Part shown: piece after piece, positions 25,676-35,472 of the stretch
Numbering within the stretch: position 1 is the first letter of the stretch
Layout of the letters: the number at the start of each line of letters is the position of its first letter
Assembly (NCBI GenBank): GCA_900768045.1
Contig: CAAGBL010000101.1
Location: forward strand, 1-64,000
Direction of reading: 5' to 3'
Length of the DNA: 64,000 bases
DNA from: an uncultured Alistipes sp.
GTDB lineage: Bacteria > Bacteroidota > Bacteroidia > Bacteroidales > Rikenellaceae
The notes under the pieces: generated by a model
What the model was told of the DNA's origin: nothing
Seen by the model: only the letters and a program-made list of their open reading frames with translations
Database searches by the model: none
Position numbers and translations under genes: made by a program

Positions 25676-25725
25676 GTGACTACCCGAGGATAGTACCTAA
25701 CGTACAGCCTCGGGTAGTCAGCTTT
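25676..25725 (-). terminator. Terminator of tnaA, with apical GTAC motif
   Basis: Stem GACTACCCGAGG / CCTCGGGTAGTC, followed on the minus strand by six T. In the transcribed sense the cap is CT-GTAC-GTTAG-GTAC-TAT, matching the caps at 13776 and 61326. Confidence 0.85.
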
Positions 25726-25763
25726 TTAATGATGTGCCGCAGATTGCGGCTTATCACAACAAA

Positions 25764-27137
25764 TTACAAGCGCTCGAGCTTAACAGTAAAGTGACGCATA
25801 AGCTCAGTCTCCCATACGATCTTAACACCACGTGTGATCTCGTTACGACGGTCGTAAACGTTCTTCAACGCTGCTGCGATAACGTCCATGTGGTTGTTAG
25901 TGTAAGAGCGGCGAGCGATGCACAAACGAAGGAGGTCAAGACCACCGAAGCGGTTCTCACGAGTTACAGGATCACGGTCAGCAAGGATATAGCCGATCTC
26001 GCAACCACGAACACCTGCCTCCAAGTAGAGCTCGATAGCAAGAGTCTGTGCTGGGAACTCCTCCTTAGGAATGTTAGAGAGAACCTTGTCAGCATCTACG
26101 AACAAAGCGTGACCACCAACAGGACGCTGGTAAGGAATGCCATACTCGTCGAGCTTAGCAGCGAGGTATTGTACCTGCTTGATACGTGTCTCGATAGTCT
26201 CAAGCTCAGTGTTCTCGTCAAGACCTACAGCCAAAGCAGCCATATCACGGCCGTTCATACCACCATATGTCAAGAAGCCCTCGAATGGGATACAGAAGCG
26301 CTTAGCGCCCTCGTACCAGTCCTCGTGACGTGTAGCGATGAAACCACCCATGTTAACAAGACCGTCCTTCTTTGATGACATTGTCATACCGTCAGCATAA
26401 GAGAACATCTCCTTGCAGATCTCCTTGATAGTCTTATCTGCGTAGCCCTCCTCACGAGTCTTGATGAAGTAAGCGTTCTCAACGAAACGTGCTGAGTCGA
26501 ATACTACACGCTTGCCATACTTGTCAGCGATAGCACGTACGTCACGCAAGTTCTTCATTGATACAGGCTGACCACCTGCTGTGTTGTTAGTAACAGTAAC
26601 GATGATGAAAGGAATCTTCTCAGCGTTCTCAGCCAAAGCCTTCTCAAGCTTAGCGCAGTCTACCTCACCCTTGAAAGGAATCTCGAGCTGAGTATCCTTA
26701 GCTGCGTCGATAGTGCAGTCCAAAGCTACTGCCTTACGGAACTCGATATGACCCTTAGTAGTGTCGAAGTGTGAGTTACCTGGGATAATGTCGCCAGCCT
26801 TAACAAGGTGAGAGAACAATACGTTCTCAGCAGCACGACCCTGGTGAGTAGGGATAACATACTCGAAGCCAGTGATGTTGCCGATAGTCTCCTTGAGCTG
26901 GAAGAATGACTTAGAACCAGCATATGCCTCGTCACCAGTCATCATTGCTGCCCACTGACGGTCGCTCATAGCACCAGTACCAGAGTCAGTCAAACAGTCG
27001 ATGTAAACCTGCTCAGACTTCAAACCGAAAAGGTTGTAGTGTGCCTCCTTGAGCCACTGCTCACGCTCTGCACGTGTGCTCTTCTTCAATGGCTCAACCA
27101 TCTTAATTCGATACGCTTCTGCAAATGGGATTTCCAT
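25764..27137 (-). CDS. tnaA: Tryptophanase (tryptophan indole-lyase)
   Basis: PLP enzyme that cleaves tryptophan to indole, pyruvate and ammonia, 457 residues. The PLP lysine is in MSSKKDG. Three positions that separate tryptophanase from tyrosine phenol-lyase all carry the tryptophanase residue, by comparison with remembered sequences: Asp in FDTTKGH (Thr in the lyase), Ile in CEIG (Arg in the lyase), and His in RHFTVKL (Phe in the lyase). No tnaC-like leader or tnaB permease is adjacent. A minus-strand TATCTTTG at 27243-27236 with ATTG 20 bp upstream gives a leader of about 90 bases. Confidence 0.93.
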   Translation of the reverse strand: MEIPFAEAYRIKMVEPLKKSTRAEREQWLKEAHYNLFGLKSEQVYIDCLTDSGTGAMSDRQWAAMMTGDEAYAGSKSFFQLKETIGNITGFEYVIPTHQGRAAENVLFSHLVKAGDIIPGNSHFDTTKGHIEFRKAVALDCTIDAAKDTQLEIPFKGEVDCAKLEKALAENAEKIPFIIVTVTNNTAGGQPVSMKNLRDVRAIADKYGKRVVFDSARFVENAYFIKTREEGYADKTIKEICKEMFSYADGMTMSSKKDGLVNMGGFIATRHEDWYEGAKRFCIPFEGFLTYGGMNGRDMAALAVGLDENTELETIETRIKQVQYLAAKLDEYGIPYQRPVGGHALFVDADKVLSNIPKEEFPAQTLAIELYLEAGVRGCEIGYILADRDPVTRENRFGGLDLLRLCIARRSYTNNHMDVIAAALKNVYDRRNEITRGVKIVWETELMRHFTVKLERL

Positions 27138-27235
27138 AGTAAAAGTTGTTTTAAGGTTATTATTAGTTTAAAAATTTATTCTTTTTTGCGTTCTGTTTGC
27201 GCACATAACTACACATATATCTATGCGCTACCCGA

Positions 27236-27267
27236 CAAAGATAGGCAAAAATATAGTTAATTGCAAT
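27236..27267 (-). promoter_or_regulatory. Promoter of tnaA
   Basis: The -33 ATTG (27267-27264) and -7 TATCTTTG (27243-27236) are 20 bp apart on the minus strand. The leader to the ATG is about 90 bases. It contains no obvious peptide reading frame with Trp codons. Confidence 0.6.
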
Positions 27268-27324
27268 AAAAGAAGAAAAATATTTTGTCGAGAGGCCATC
27301 TGCCACCCCGAAAAAACCATATTC

Positions 27325-28326
27325 CTATTTATTTGCAATAAGAAGCTCCAAAATCTGCACGGCATTGAGGGCTGCACCCTTGCGGATTTGGTCGGCAACG
27401 CACCAGAAAGTGATGCCTCGCTCGTTGCTCAAGTCCTTGCGAATGCGACCTACATATACAGGGTTGGTGCCCTGAGCAAAGAGTGGCATAGGGTATTGCT
27501 TCTGGCTTGGATCGTCAACAAGGACAATGCCCTTAGTCTGCTTAAAGGCCTCACGTACCTGCTCAACGCTGAGCTCCTCCTCGGTCTCCACCCAGATAGC
27601 CTCAGAGTGGGCACGCATAACGGGTACTCGAACACATGTAGCCGAGGTGCGAATGTCCGAGTGCATAATCTTGCGAGTCTCGTGGAACATCTTCATCTCC
27701 TCCTTGGTGTAGTCGTTATCCTGGAAGACGTCGATATGGGGAATAAGGTTGTAGGCAAGCTGATAGGCGAACTTCTCAACCTTAGGATCGTTGCCCTCGG
27801 CGATAGCCTTCTGCTGGTCGTAGAGCTCCTGCATGCCCGTAGCACCTGCGCCACTTGCCGACTGGTATGTCGCAACGTGAACACGTTCGATGTGTGACAG
27901 ACGCTCGATAGCGCCAAGTGCCACAACCATCTGGATAGTAGTGCAGTTAGGGTTTGCGATGATGCGGCGTGGAGCGTTAAAGGCATCCTCGCCATTTACC
28001 TCGGGAACAACCAACGGAACGTCCTCCTCCATGCGGAAGGCGCTCGAGTTGTCGATCATAAATGCACCATGCTTGGTGATGGTCTCGGCGAACTCCAACG
28101 ATGTAGAGCCGCCCGCAGAGCATAGTGCCACGTCGATATCCTTAAAGTCGTCGTTGTGCTGAAGCTCACGCACCACGATATCCTCGCCACGGAAGCGGTA
28201 GGTAGTGCCAGCACTACGCTTAGAGCCAAACAAACGAAGCTCCTCGATAGGCATAGGGTGGTTCTCCAAGATTGCCAAAAACTCCTGGCCCACAGCGCCA
28301 CTTGCGCCAACTATTGCTATTTTCAT
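27325..28326 (-). CDS. asd: Aspartate-semialdehyde dehydrogenase
   Basis: NADPH-dependent reduction of aspartyl phosphate to the semialdehyde, on the path to lysine, diaminopimelate, threonine and methionine; 333 residues. The NADP-binding motif is GASGAVGQ (7-14). The catalytic Cys128 is in NPNCTT. The later active-site His/Arg region is intact ([10 protein letters not shown]). The gene lies 36 bp behind the PBP1A gene on the same strand, so one message could supply both peptidoglycan precursors and a synthase. Confidence 0.94.
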   Translation of the reverse strand: MKIAIVGASGAVGQEFLAILENHPMPIEELRLFGSKRSAGTTYRFRGEDIVVRELQHNDDFKDIDVALCSAGGSTSLEFAETITKHGAFMIDNSSAFRMEEDVPLVVPEVNGEDAFNAPRRIIANPNCTTIQMVVALGAIERLSHIERVHVATYQSASGAGATGMQELYDQQKAIAEGNDPKVEKFAYQLAYNLIPHIDVFQDNDYTKEEMKMFHETRKIMHSDIRTSATCVRVPVMRAHSEAIWVETEEELSVEQVREAFKQTKGIVLVDDPSQKQYPMPLFAQGTNPVYVGRIRKDLSNERGITFWCVADQIRKGAALNAVQILELLIANK

Positions 28327-28362
28327 AGTATCAAAAATCTTAAATGTTGAACTTATATGCTA

Positions 28363-30849
28363 TTAGAAGAAGTCCTCCTCCTGATTGATAAACTCATCAG
28401 GAATGAACTCTGAGTTCTTGAACTCCTCCTCTGTGATTGTCTTTGTTGTCGAGGTTATACCCTCGTCAGGCATCTTACAGTTGAACTTAGGCGCTGTTGT
28501 CGTGAACTTAAACTTGTCGTCACGGCTGATGCCCAATGAGCCATCTTTGTATATCTTCGACAAGAACTTACCAGTGATAGGGAGTGCTATGCGTGAGCCG
28601 TCGGCACTGCGCATGAAGCGGATAGTGTTCTCCTCGCCACCAACCCAGGTGCCGATAACAAGGTTAGGCACAGCACACATAAACCATGCATCGACATTGC
28701 GGTTTGTGGTACCTGTCTTTGCGGCTATGTGCATGTTGCCACCACCGATGTTGAACTGCGACATCATGCGACGACCAGTACCGCCAGTGATAACATGCTT
28801 CATCATCTCAATAACGGTATGTGCCACACGCTCAGGCATAACCTGTGTAGCCTTAGGGGTAAACGTAGCAAGGACGTTACCCTGCTTATCCTCGATACGT
28901 GTGATGAATACTGGATCGATGCGCACACCCTGATTTACGAAGGTGCCGTATGCTCCAGCCATCTCGAATGGGTTAGAGTCGTAAGAGCCCAAGCAGAGCG
29001 ATGGCACAGGCTCGATGTGGCTGCGAATACCTACACGGTGGATATAGTCTGCCACACGCTCTGGGTTCTTTGCCTGCTGCATGATCCATGCTGAGTAGTT
29101 GTTGCGGCTCTTCATCAATCCCCAGTAAAGTGGGTGGAACACGCCGTCGTAGTTGCCACCGCCAGCCTCCTTTGGCGACCATGTGCGGCCATGATACTTG
29201 ATAGTAACACGGTCGTTAGGCACTGGCTTACAAGGCGAGAGGTCGAGCACCTCGATGGCGTATGAGTAGATGAATGGCTTAGCTGTAGAGCCAATCTGTC
29301 GCTTGGTCTGCGTAGCACCATCATACTTGAAGAAGCGGTAGTTAGGGCCTCCGATGTAGGCTCTTACATGTCCGTTGTTAGGATCTACGGCAACCATTGC
29401 TGGACGCATGATTGACTTGTGATGAATGATTGAGTCACGAGGCGTCATCATCGTATCACGTATGCCGTTGTAGGTGAACACCTCCATCTTGACCTTGGTG
29501 TTGAAGGCCTTGGTGATTTGCTCCTCGGTATATCCATCACGTGTCATGTGACGCCAACGGTCGGTCTGGCGCATGGCGTTGTCAATCTTCTTGTCCGACT
29601 TGGCCTTGTTCATGCCGAGGTAGAGCTGTCCTGTAGACTTTATCTGTCTATCCATCTGAGGCTGTACAACCTCCTTCATGTGCTCCGCTGTGGCCTCCTC
29701 CGCAAGTGTCTGCATGTGTGAGTCGAGGGTTGTGTAGATGCGAAGGCCATCACGATAGATGTCGTAAGGCTCGCCATTGGCCTTGCGATTCTTCTTGCAC
29801 CAACCCATGATAGGATCCTCCTCATACTGCTTCTTAGCCTGCTCGTAGTCATACTCATAGTAGAAGTCCTCACGTCGAGGCTCTGAGGCTGTGAGGCTAC
29901 GACGCACCATCTCACGGAAGTATGTCGCTAAACCCTCGTTATGGGCATCTGCCGCACGGTGGTAGCGTGATAGGTCGATAGGAAGCTGTATGAGAGAGTC
30001 GGCAGTGTGGCGAGAGATAGCTCCCGCAACAACCATACGCTCAAGCACAAGGTTGCGACGGTCAACAGCCTTTGGGTTGGGCTTGCCAGCACGCAATGGA
30101 GCGTATGTTCCTGGGGCCTTAACCTGGCCAGCGATTACTGCGGCCTCGTCGATGCTTAGCTCGTTAGGCTCCTTGCCAAAGAAGTTGTTCGATGCCGAGC
30201 GGATACCGAAGTTAGAGTTTGAGAACTCCACGGTGTTGAGATACATCGCTACAATCTCCTCCTTGGTGTAGTTGTACTCGAGCTGTGTGGCAATGACATA
30301 CTCCTGCGCCTTAGCCGTAACGGTTCCGGCCTTACCCTCAAGACCCTTATCTTGGCGACGAGTCTTGTATAGGTTCTTAGCCAACTGCTGAGTGATGGTA
30401 CTACCACCTCCCTGCTCCTTTTGGCCGAGAATTACAGTCTTGATACCCGCACGTGCTGTGGCCTGGAAGTCGATACCTGGGTGGTCAAAGAAGCGTAGGT
30501 CCTCCGTAGCAACAAGCGCTGCAACAATAGGGGGTAGCTCATGGCCGTCAATCGTGAGCCACTGCTCACGGCTTAGTGGGAAGAGCTCCTCAAAGGTTAG
30601 GTGAGTACGATTCTCGACAAAATAAGTACCCAGTAGCACACCGTCGGCAGAGTAGAGCTCCGTAGCGAGGTTTGTCTGAGGGTTCTCCAATTCGTCGAAG
30701 GTAGGCATAGGACCGAGCACCTCAAAGCGTGCAAGGGTAAAGAGGAGTGTTAGGCCCACTACTCCTGCAAGCATCACGCCCCACATCGAGACTATTAGCC
30801 ACATCTTCCAGCCTAATACTCTCTTCTTTGTTTGTTCCTTCTTAGTCAT
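28363..30849 (-). CDS. Penicillin-binding protein 1A, bifunctional peptidoglycan synthase
   Basis: 828 residues. A short cytosolic tail and one TM (about 14-36) precede a GT51 glycosyltransferase domain with EDLRFFDHPGIDF and GGSTITQQLAKNLY. The penicillin-binding transpeptidase domain has the SxxK motif STAKPF and the KTGTT box. It polymerises glycan and cross-links stem peptides at the outer face of the inner membrane. Length and motif order are normal for class A PBPs. The C-terminus is acidic. Confidence 0.94.
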   Translation of the reverse strand: MTKKEQTKKRVLGWKMWLIVSMWGVMLAGVVGLTLLFTLARFEVLGPMPTFDELENPQTNLATELYSADGVLLGTYFVENRTHLTFEELFPLSREQWLTIDGHELPPIVAALVATEDLRFFDHPGIDFQATARAGIKTVILGQKEQGGGSTITQQLAKNLYKTRRQDKGLEGKAGTVTAKAQEYVIATQLEYNYTKEEIVAMYLNTVEFSNSNFGIRSASNNFFGKEPNELSIDEAAVIAGQVKAPGTYAPLRAGKPNPKAVDRRNLVLERMVVAGAISRHTADSLIQLPIDLSRYHRAADAHNEGLATYFREMVRRSLTASEPRREDFYYEYDYEQAKKQYEEDPIMGWCKKNRKANGEPYDIYRDGLRIYTTLDSHMQTLAEEATAEHMKEVVQPQMDRQIKSTGQLYLGMNKAKSDKKIDNAMRQTDRWRHMTRDGYTEEQITKAFNTKVKMEVFTYNGIRDTMMTPRDSIIHHKSIMRPAMVAVDPNNGHVRAYIGGPNYRFFKYDGATQTKRQIGSTAKPFIYSYAIEVLDLSPCKPVPNDRVTIKYHGRTWSPKEAGGGNYDGVFHPLYWGLMKSRNNYSAWIMQQAKNPERVADYIHRVGIRSHIEPVPSLCLGSYDSNPFEMAGAYGTFVNQGVRIDPVFITRIEDKQGNVLATFTPKATQVMPERVAHTVIEMMKHVITGGTGRRMMSQFNIGGGNMHIAAKTGTTNRNVDAWFMCAVPNLVIGTWVGGEENTIRFMRSADGSRIALPITGKFLSKIYKDGSLGISRDDKFKFTTTAPKFNCKMPDEGITSTTKTITEEEFKNSEFIPDEFINQEEDFF

Positions 30850-30899
30850 ACTATGTTTGGTTTTATATTTTTGTCTATACTAACTTCTTGGTAGCCTAC

Positions 30900-33878
30900 T
30901 TAGAATGGTAGTCCTAAGCCAAAGGCGATATATGGTTTATTGTTTTTAAGTGGCATGTTCGAGCCCTTAGCATATAACGACAGCGTAGCTGTTATTGTTG
31001 CTGAGGCGGGCATTGTGAAGATGTTGAAATCTACAATTATGTCACCGCCATAAGCCCATATAGCCTTTCGAGGCATTACGACGTCGCCCTCGACGTTAAA
31101 GCTCGGCTGTTCAAACGAGGCGTAGTCGCCACCGAGGTTTAGGCGCAGGCGCTTGAAGTATATCACTCCCTCCCAGCCGCCGTCGGGGTACCACACAGGT
31201 AGCTGATAGTTTAGCGATGTTGCCACATAGTTCTTGTTCTCGATGTCGTACGACGAGAAGCCTCGTGGCAGGAGCTTCGTCGACTTAAAAGCCAACTCCG
31301 AGAGCATCATATTGGAGTGAAAACCTCCGATAGATGTCTGGTAGGATGCCGCCAACGACAGCGAGTGGTGCTTGGCAAAGCCTGGTGTGTAGAGCTTGCC
31401 ATATAATACTGCCAGATGTCCGAAGTCGTCGGTTGTGGGGTTTAGCGTATAGTTTGCCTGTAGCACAACGGCCCATGGAGGCAGAAAGTCACGATGTGCC
31501 ATGCGCACCTGGTCGCTAAAGCCAATGCCAAAGCTTAGCTGGTGTACACCCTCGGTATAGCCTATGGTCTCAAAGTTGGTAATTTTACCGCCTTCATAAC
31601 GTATCTTATCGACATTTGCCGTCATTCCATTCGAGAAGTTCCACGATGTAGACATCGTAAGCTGCGAGGTGTGGTAGCCACGCTGAAAGAGTAGGGGGAG
31701 CGTAGCGCCAGCGCTTACCGAGTAGTAGCGTCCCTGTTTTGGCGTCTCGGGAACCTCTATCTCTTGTGTCTCGGGATTGTATTTGTATACCGTGTGTATC
31801 TTCTGCTTACCGCCATACGTACCCTTCGCCCAAAGGCTTACGCCAAGGCCATAGTAGCGTAGAGTGCCCTTAAATATCGAGCCCTCTTCGTGGTTCCACC
31901 CCCACGTTAGGAAGCCCTCGGTGTTCGAGAGTATGTTCTGCGACATGACTGTTGCTCCGAGGTTGAAGGCTACCTTCGACTCCTCGACAATGGCGTAGGG
32001 GTCGTACGATGCTGGTGCCCAGCTATGTATGTTTATGCCGTGGCCTATGCGGTCAAACTTACGTGCAGGCTTCTTAGTGACTAAGTCGTTGTCAATGGCC
32101 GTGTCGAAGCTTAGGGTGTCGAGGTTTACTACGCCCCAAGGCTCGCTTTCGGGGAGCAGGTATGCTTCGGGATGTGGTCGGTGTTTTACCTCGTGGGAGG
32201 CAGTTATGCTCTGAGTTACGGGGAGGTAGCCTCGCCTATCGTAGCTTACTCCAACAACACTCTTATCATCAAACGGAGCAGGACTAAACGAGCCGAATGA
32301 CGATGTTGAAAGCTGATACTCCTTACCCGTTGCAAGGTCGATGTAGTGTAGTTCGTCACGTCCCGAGGCTATCGAGCCGAAATATAGCTTACCATCTTTA
32401 GCCTTTAGGTCGCTAAGGGTGGTATATGCCGGGCGTGTTACTGGCAGCAACGTCTGATTGTGGAGCTTAGCGATGTGCATGCCGTCGTCATCGGTAATAA
32501 GCAAGTAGATAGCCTGCGTTGTGTTGTCCCAAGCCATGCCATGTACCTCCTTGTCTCTCTCTATTGTTGTGCGACTTATCTCAGCGTCATCTTTATAGCT
32601 TACCACGCTATAGCTGCCGTCCAAGGAGTACTCAACCCACGATATTATGCCCTCTTGCGTAGGCGTGGGGTATAGCGCATTGCCCTTTATGCGTAGTCGG
32701 TGTGAGGTGTGTTGACCGCTATCGAGATAGTATATTTTCGACGTTACCTTTTGCGCAAATAGAGGGCTGCGACGATACTCTGTCCAGTAGATGCGTCCCG
32801 AGTGATCTCGGGCTGGGCGTGACGATACAATGCCCGTGTGTATTAGTCGTTGCTCGTCGGCGGTATTAGGATTTATCACTACCAGTGCCGAGGGATTATC
32901 AAAATCCTCTTTGAGGGCCAATATTCTGCCGTCGCCGAGTGCTAAGGGGTGCGAATATGTGGTATAGCTCTCTACCTCAGGTATTACTATGGGGGTTGTC
33001 GACTGCTCTATTTGTGGCAGGCTCTGCCAGTGATGATATAGCGTGTCGAAGGTCTCGTCGAAGAGGCGTGGCTGTGTGGTGCCATATAGCTTCTTAAATA
33101 CCCACGAGTTGGATACTACCATCCATGGGCGGCGTGTTGTGAGGTCTGCCATGTCGTTGCCAATGATAGCGCCATATTCGTTGTAACCATGGCGGCAGAT
33201 GAAGTAGCCGAGCTGGTAGTGGTCGGGGATATAATCCTTGAATGAGCCACAAAACCACTTATCACGACTCTTAAATGCCCCCAGCACGTTGTTGTAGGCG
33301 CGATAGCCCATTGAGAAAGATGGTTGTAGTCCACGACCAAATGTCGACATCTCGGTCTCCGACATCACGGCATCGCCCTCCATCATCCAGAGCGGCATAA
33401 ATAGCAGTCCTATTGTTGAGCTCTGCTGGCCGATGATGTAGCTTAAGCCCTTGACTAAGCCTCGGTTGAGGTTGTTGTATTGTACGGCATGGCGATATTC
33501 GTGTGCTATAAGCTGCTTGCGCCACGGCATCGAGTAGCCATTTATTGCGGGCGACGAGAGAAACTCTACACGCTTAGGTAACCACATGACCAGTCCGTTA
33601 GAGAGCATGTTTGCAGGGTGCACAACAAAGGGTATCGACATCTGAGGGTGTTTGTAGCCATGGGCTATGTCGTTTTGCACGGCATCGAGATAGAATGCCA
33701 TTTCAGAGGCAATGTGTTTTGCCGAGTCGGGATATACAATGCGATATTTCTCGCCCTTGATCTGCTGCCAACGAAACGATGTGGGGTCTGTTCCCCAGCT
33801 ATAATACTGCGCATACGCTCTTTCTGTGATAAATAAACCACAGATAATCAAGATGATAGCTGTTGTAAATTTTTTCAT
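30900..33878 (-). CDS. Outer-membrane protein with gluzincin metalloprotease signature, propeller-like repeats and C-terminal beta-barrel
   Basis: 992 residues. The signal peptide ends near AYA (23). A gluzincin-type zinc site is visible: HEYRH (His126, Glu127, His130), followed 36 residues later by MEGDA (Glu167). The middle (about 300-640) reads as TolB/WD40-like beta-propeller repeats (LYFGSIASGRDELHYIDL). The C-terminal third has alternating amphipathic strands and ends in Phe (GLGLPF), as outer-membrane barrels do. I infer a surface or periplasmic protease tied to an outer-membrane barrel; the substrate is unknown. Homologues are usually called hypothetical. Confidence 0.65.
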   Translation of the reverse strand: MKKFTTAIILIICGLFITERAYAQYYSWGTDPTSFRWQQIKGEKYRIVYPDSAKHIASEMAFYLDAVQNDIAHGYKHPQMSIPFVVHPANMLSNGLVMWLPKRVEFLSSPAINGYSMPWRKQLIAHEYRHAVQYNNLNRGLVKGLSYIIGQQSSTIGLLFMPLWMMEGDAVMSETEMSTFGRGLQPSFSMGYRAYNNVLGAFKSRDKWFCGSFKDYIPDHYQLGYFICRHGYNEYGAIIGNDMADLTTRRPWMVVSNSWVFKKLYGTTQPRLFDETFDTLYHHWQSLPQIEQSTTPIVIPEVESYTTYSHPLALGDGRILALKEDFDNPSALVVINPNTADEQRLIHTGIVSSRPARDHSGRIYWTEYRRSPLFAQKVTSKIYYLDSGQHTSHRLRIKGNALYPTPTQEGIISWVEYSLDGSYSVVSYKDDAEISRTTIERDKEVHGMAWDNTTQAIYLLITDDDGMHIAKLHNQTLLPVTRPAYTTLSDLKAKDGKLYFGSIASGRDELHYIDLATGKEYQLSTSSFGSFSPAPFDDKSVVGVSYDRRGYLPVTQSITASHEVKHRPHPEAYLLPESEPWGVVNLDTLSFDTAIDNDLVTKKPARKFDRIGHGINIHSWAPASYDPYAIVEESKVAFNLGATVMSQNILSNTEGFLTWGWNHEEGSIFKGTLRYYGLGVSLWAKGTYGGKQKIHTVYKYNPETQEIEVPETPKQGRYYSVSAGATLPLLFQRGYHTSQLTMSTSWNFSNGMTANVDKIRYEGGKITNFETIGYTEGVHQLSFGIGFSDQVRMAHRDFLPPWAVVLQANYTLNPTTDDFGHLAVLYGKLYTPGFAKHHSLSLAASYQTSIGGFHSNMMLSELAFKSTKLLPRGFSSYDIENKNYVATSLNYQLPVWYPDGGWEGVIYFKRLRLNLGGDYASFEQPSFNVEGDVVMPRKAIWAYGGDIIVDFNIFTMPASATITATLSLYAKGSNMPLKNNKPYIAFGLGLPF

Positions 33879-33906
33879 GCGTGTGCGTATGCGTATAAAT
33901 AGCGTA

Positions 33907-33914
33907 CAAATCTA
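33907..33914 (-). promoter_or_regulatory. -7 promoter element of the 30900-33878 gene
   Basis: TAGATTTG on the minus strand, with the ATG about 28 bp downstream. The leader (TACGCATACGCACACGC) is again an alternating CA/CG tract. No clear -33 box is seen. Confidence 0.45.
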
Positions 33915-34038
33915 CGAAAAAAAATCCTAATTTGAAAATGGGGGGTGTGGTATGGAGTGAATTAAACTTTTGTGTTCGGGAGTGAGAATATTCCAAATTT
34001 TTACTAATTTTGTGCTAAATAAAACCCCGAAAATCGTT

Positions 34039-35472
34039 ATGATTACTTTTGCCATTTGCTTTATTACGCTCGTTGCTGCCTATTTCCTTTATGGTAGACT
34101 TTTGGAGCGTGTGGTGGGTATTAATCCTAAGGCAGACGTGCCCTCAAAAACCAATTACGATGGTGTCGACTTTATGCCGCTACCACGCTGGCGAATATTT
34201 CTTATTCAGCTACTTAACATCGCTGGTACTGGCCCAATCTTCGGTGCGATAATGGGTGCTTGCTATGGCCCTGTTGCCTTTCTGTGGATTACGCTTGGCG
34301 GTATTTTTATGGGTGCTATGCACGACTTTGTTTCGGGCGTTATCTCAGTACGTAATGGTGGTAAGAGCCTACCCGAGATTATTGGCAAATATCTCGGCGG
34401 TGGAATGTATAAATTTACCCTTGTAGTAATCCCCGTTTTGATGATTTTGGTGGGTGCGGTATTTATTGTCACGCCCTCACAGATTCTTAGTGACAAGACC
34501 GATACTCCATACCTTATGTGGGTGGCGATAATCATCGTCTACTACTTCATTGCCACGGTGTTACCCGTTGATAAGATTATCGGTAAGATATACCCTGTGT
34601 TTGGTGCTTCGCTAATCTTTATGGCGGTGGCTCTGTTTGGTGTTTTGCTCTTTGGCGACTACTCGGTGCCCGAGCTTACGTCGGTTGAGAATATGCACCA
34701 CAACGCCGAGAAGTTGCCCATTGTACCTACACTATTCATAAGTATAGCGTGTGGCGCTATCTCGGGATTTCATGCTACGCAGTCGCCGCTCATGGCCCGC
34801 TGTCTAACCAACGAGCGTCAGGCCCGTCCCATATTCTTTGGTGCTATGATTTCGGAGTCGCTCATTGCCCTTGTCTGGGCAGCTATCGCCATGGCCTTTT
34901 TCGGTGGTGTTGAGGGACTTAACTCGTTTATGCAGGAGAATGGTGGCAATGCAGGTGTTGCTGTCTCAACAATTAGCGATACGACGCTTGGTGTTGTGGG
35001 AGGCCTTCTCGCCATGCTTGGCGTTGTTGTTGCTCCTATTACCTCTGGCGATACAGCCTTTCGCTCGGCACGCCTTATTATTGCCGACATGTTGCACTAC
35101 GACCAGAAGCCCATTTTGAGGCGCCTTGTTGTGAGCCTTCCGCTCTTTGCCATAGGCATAGGTATCGCCTTCATCGATTTCGATGTCATCTGGCGATATT
35201 TCGCATGGTCAAACCAGGCATTGTCGGTAATTACCCTATGGATGATTACTGCGTGGCTTATGCTTCGTGGTAGTAGGGTGAGCTTCTTAGCGCTTGTGCC
35301 AGCGATATTTATGACCTACGTATGTTCGTCATTTGTCTTTGTATCTAATCAATTTGTCGGCTTGGGCGCTACTGCCGAGGCCTATATCTACGGAGCTGCT
35401 TTAACAGCCATAATTTCGGGATTGTTAATGTCTAAAATTCGCAAAAATGTCAAACAAGGAGCTGCAATTTAA
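34039..35472 (+). CDS. cstA: Carbon starvation protein A family transporter
   Basis: Multi-spanning inner-membrane protein, 477 residues, of the CstA/BtsT family, which imports pyruvate or peptides in enterobacteria. The family-typical opening runs from FLYGRLLERVVGINP; the DGVDFMPLPRW and GTGPIFGAIMGACYGP motifs follow. It is shorter than E. coli CstA (about 700 residues), as is usual for Bacteroidetes forms. The ATG at 34039 is preferred to 33970 because the earlier codons read as AT-rich non-coding DNA. The 3' end overlaps the next gene by 26 bp. Confidence 0.9.
   Translation: MITFAICFITLVAAYFLYGRLLERVVGINPKADVPSKTNYDGVDFMPLPRWRIFLIQLLNIAGTGPIFGAIMGACYGPVAFLWITLGGIFMGAMHDFVSGVISVRNGGKSLPEIIGKYLGGGMYKFTLVVIPVLMILVGAVFIVTPSQILSDKTDTPYLMWVAIIIVYYFIATVLPVDKIIGKIYPVFGASLIFMAVALFGVLLFGDYSVPELTSVENMHHNAEKLPIVPTLFISIACGAISGFHATQSPLMARCLTNERQARPIFFGAMISESLIALVWAAIAMAFFGGVEGLNSFMQENGGNAGVAVSTISDTTLGVVGGLLAMLGVVVAPITSGDTAFRSARLIIADMLHYDQKPILRRLVVSLPLFAIGIGIAFIDFDVIWRYFAWSNQALSVITLWMITAWLMLRGSRVSFLALVPAIFMTYVCSSFVFVSNQFVGLGATAEAYIYGAALTAIISGLLMSKIRKNVKQGAAI

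Noticed and set aside
25764..27137. Tyrosine phenol-lyase as an alternative identity
   Set aside because: The three specificity positions that I could compare carry tryptophanase residues.
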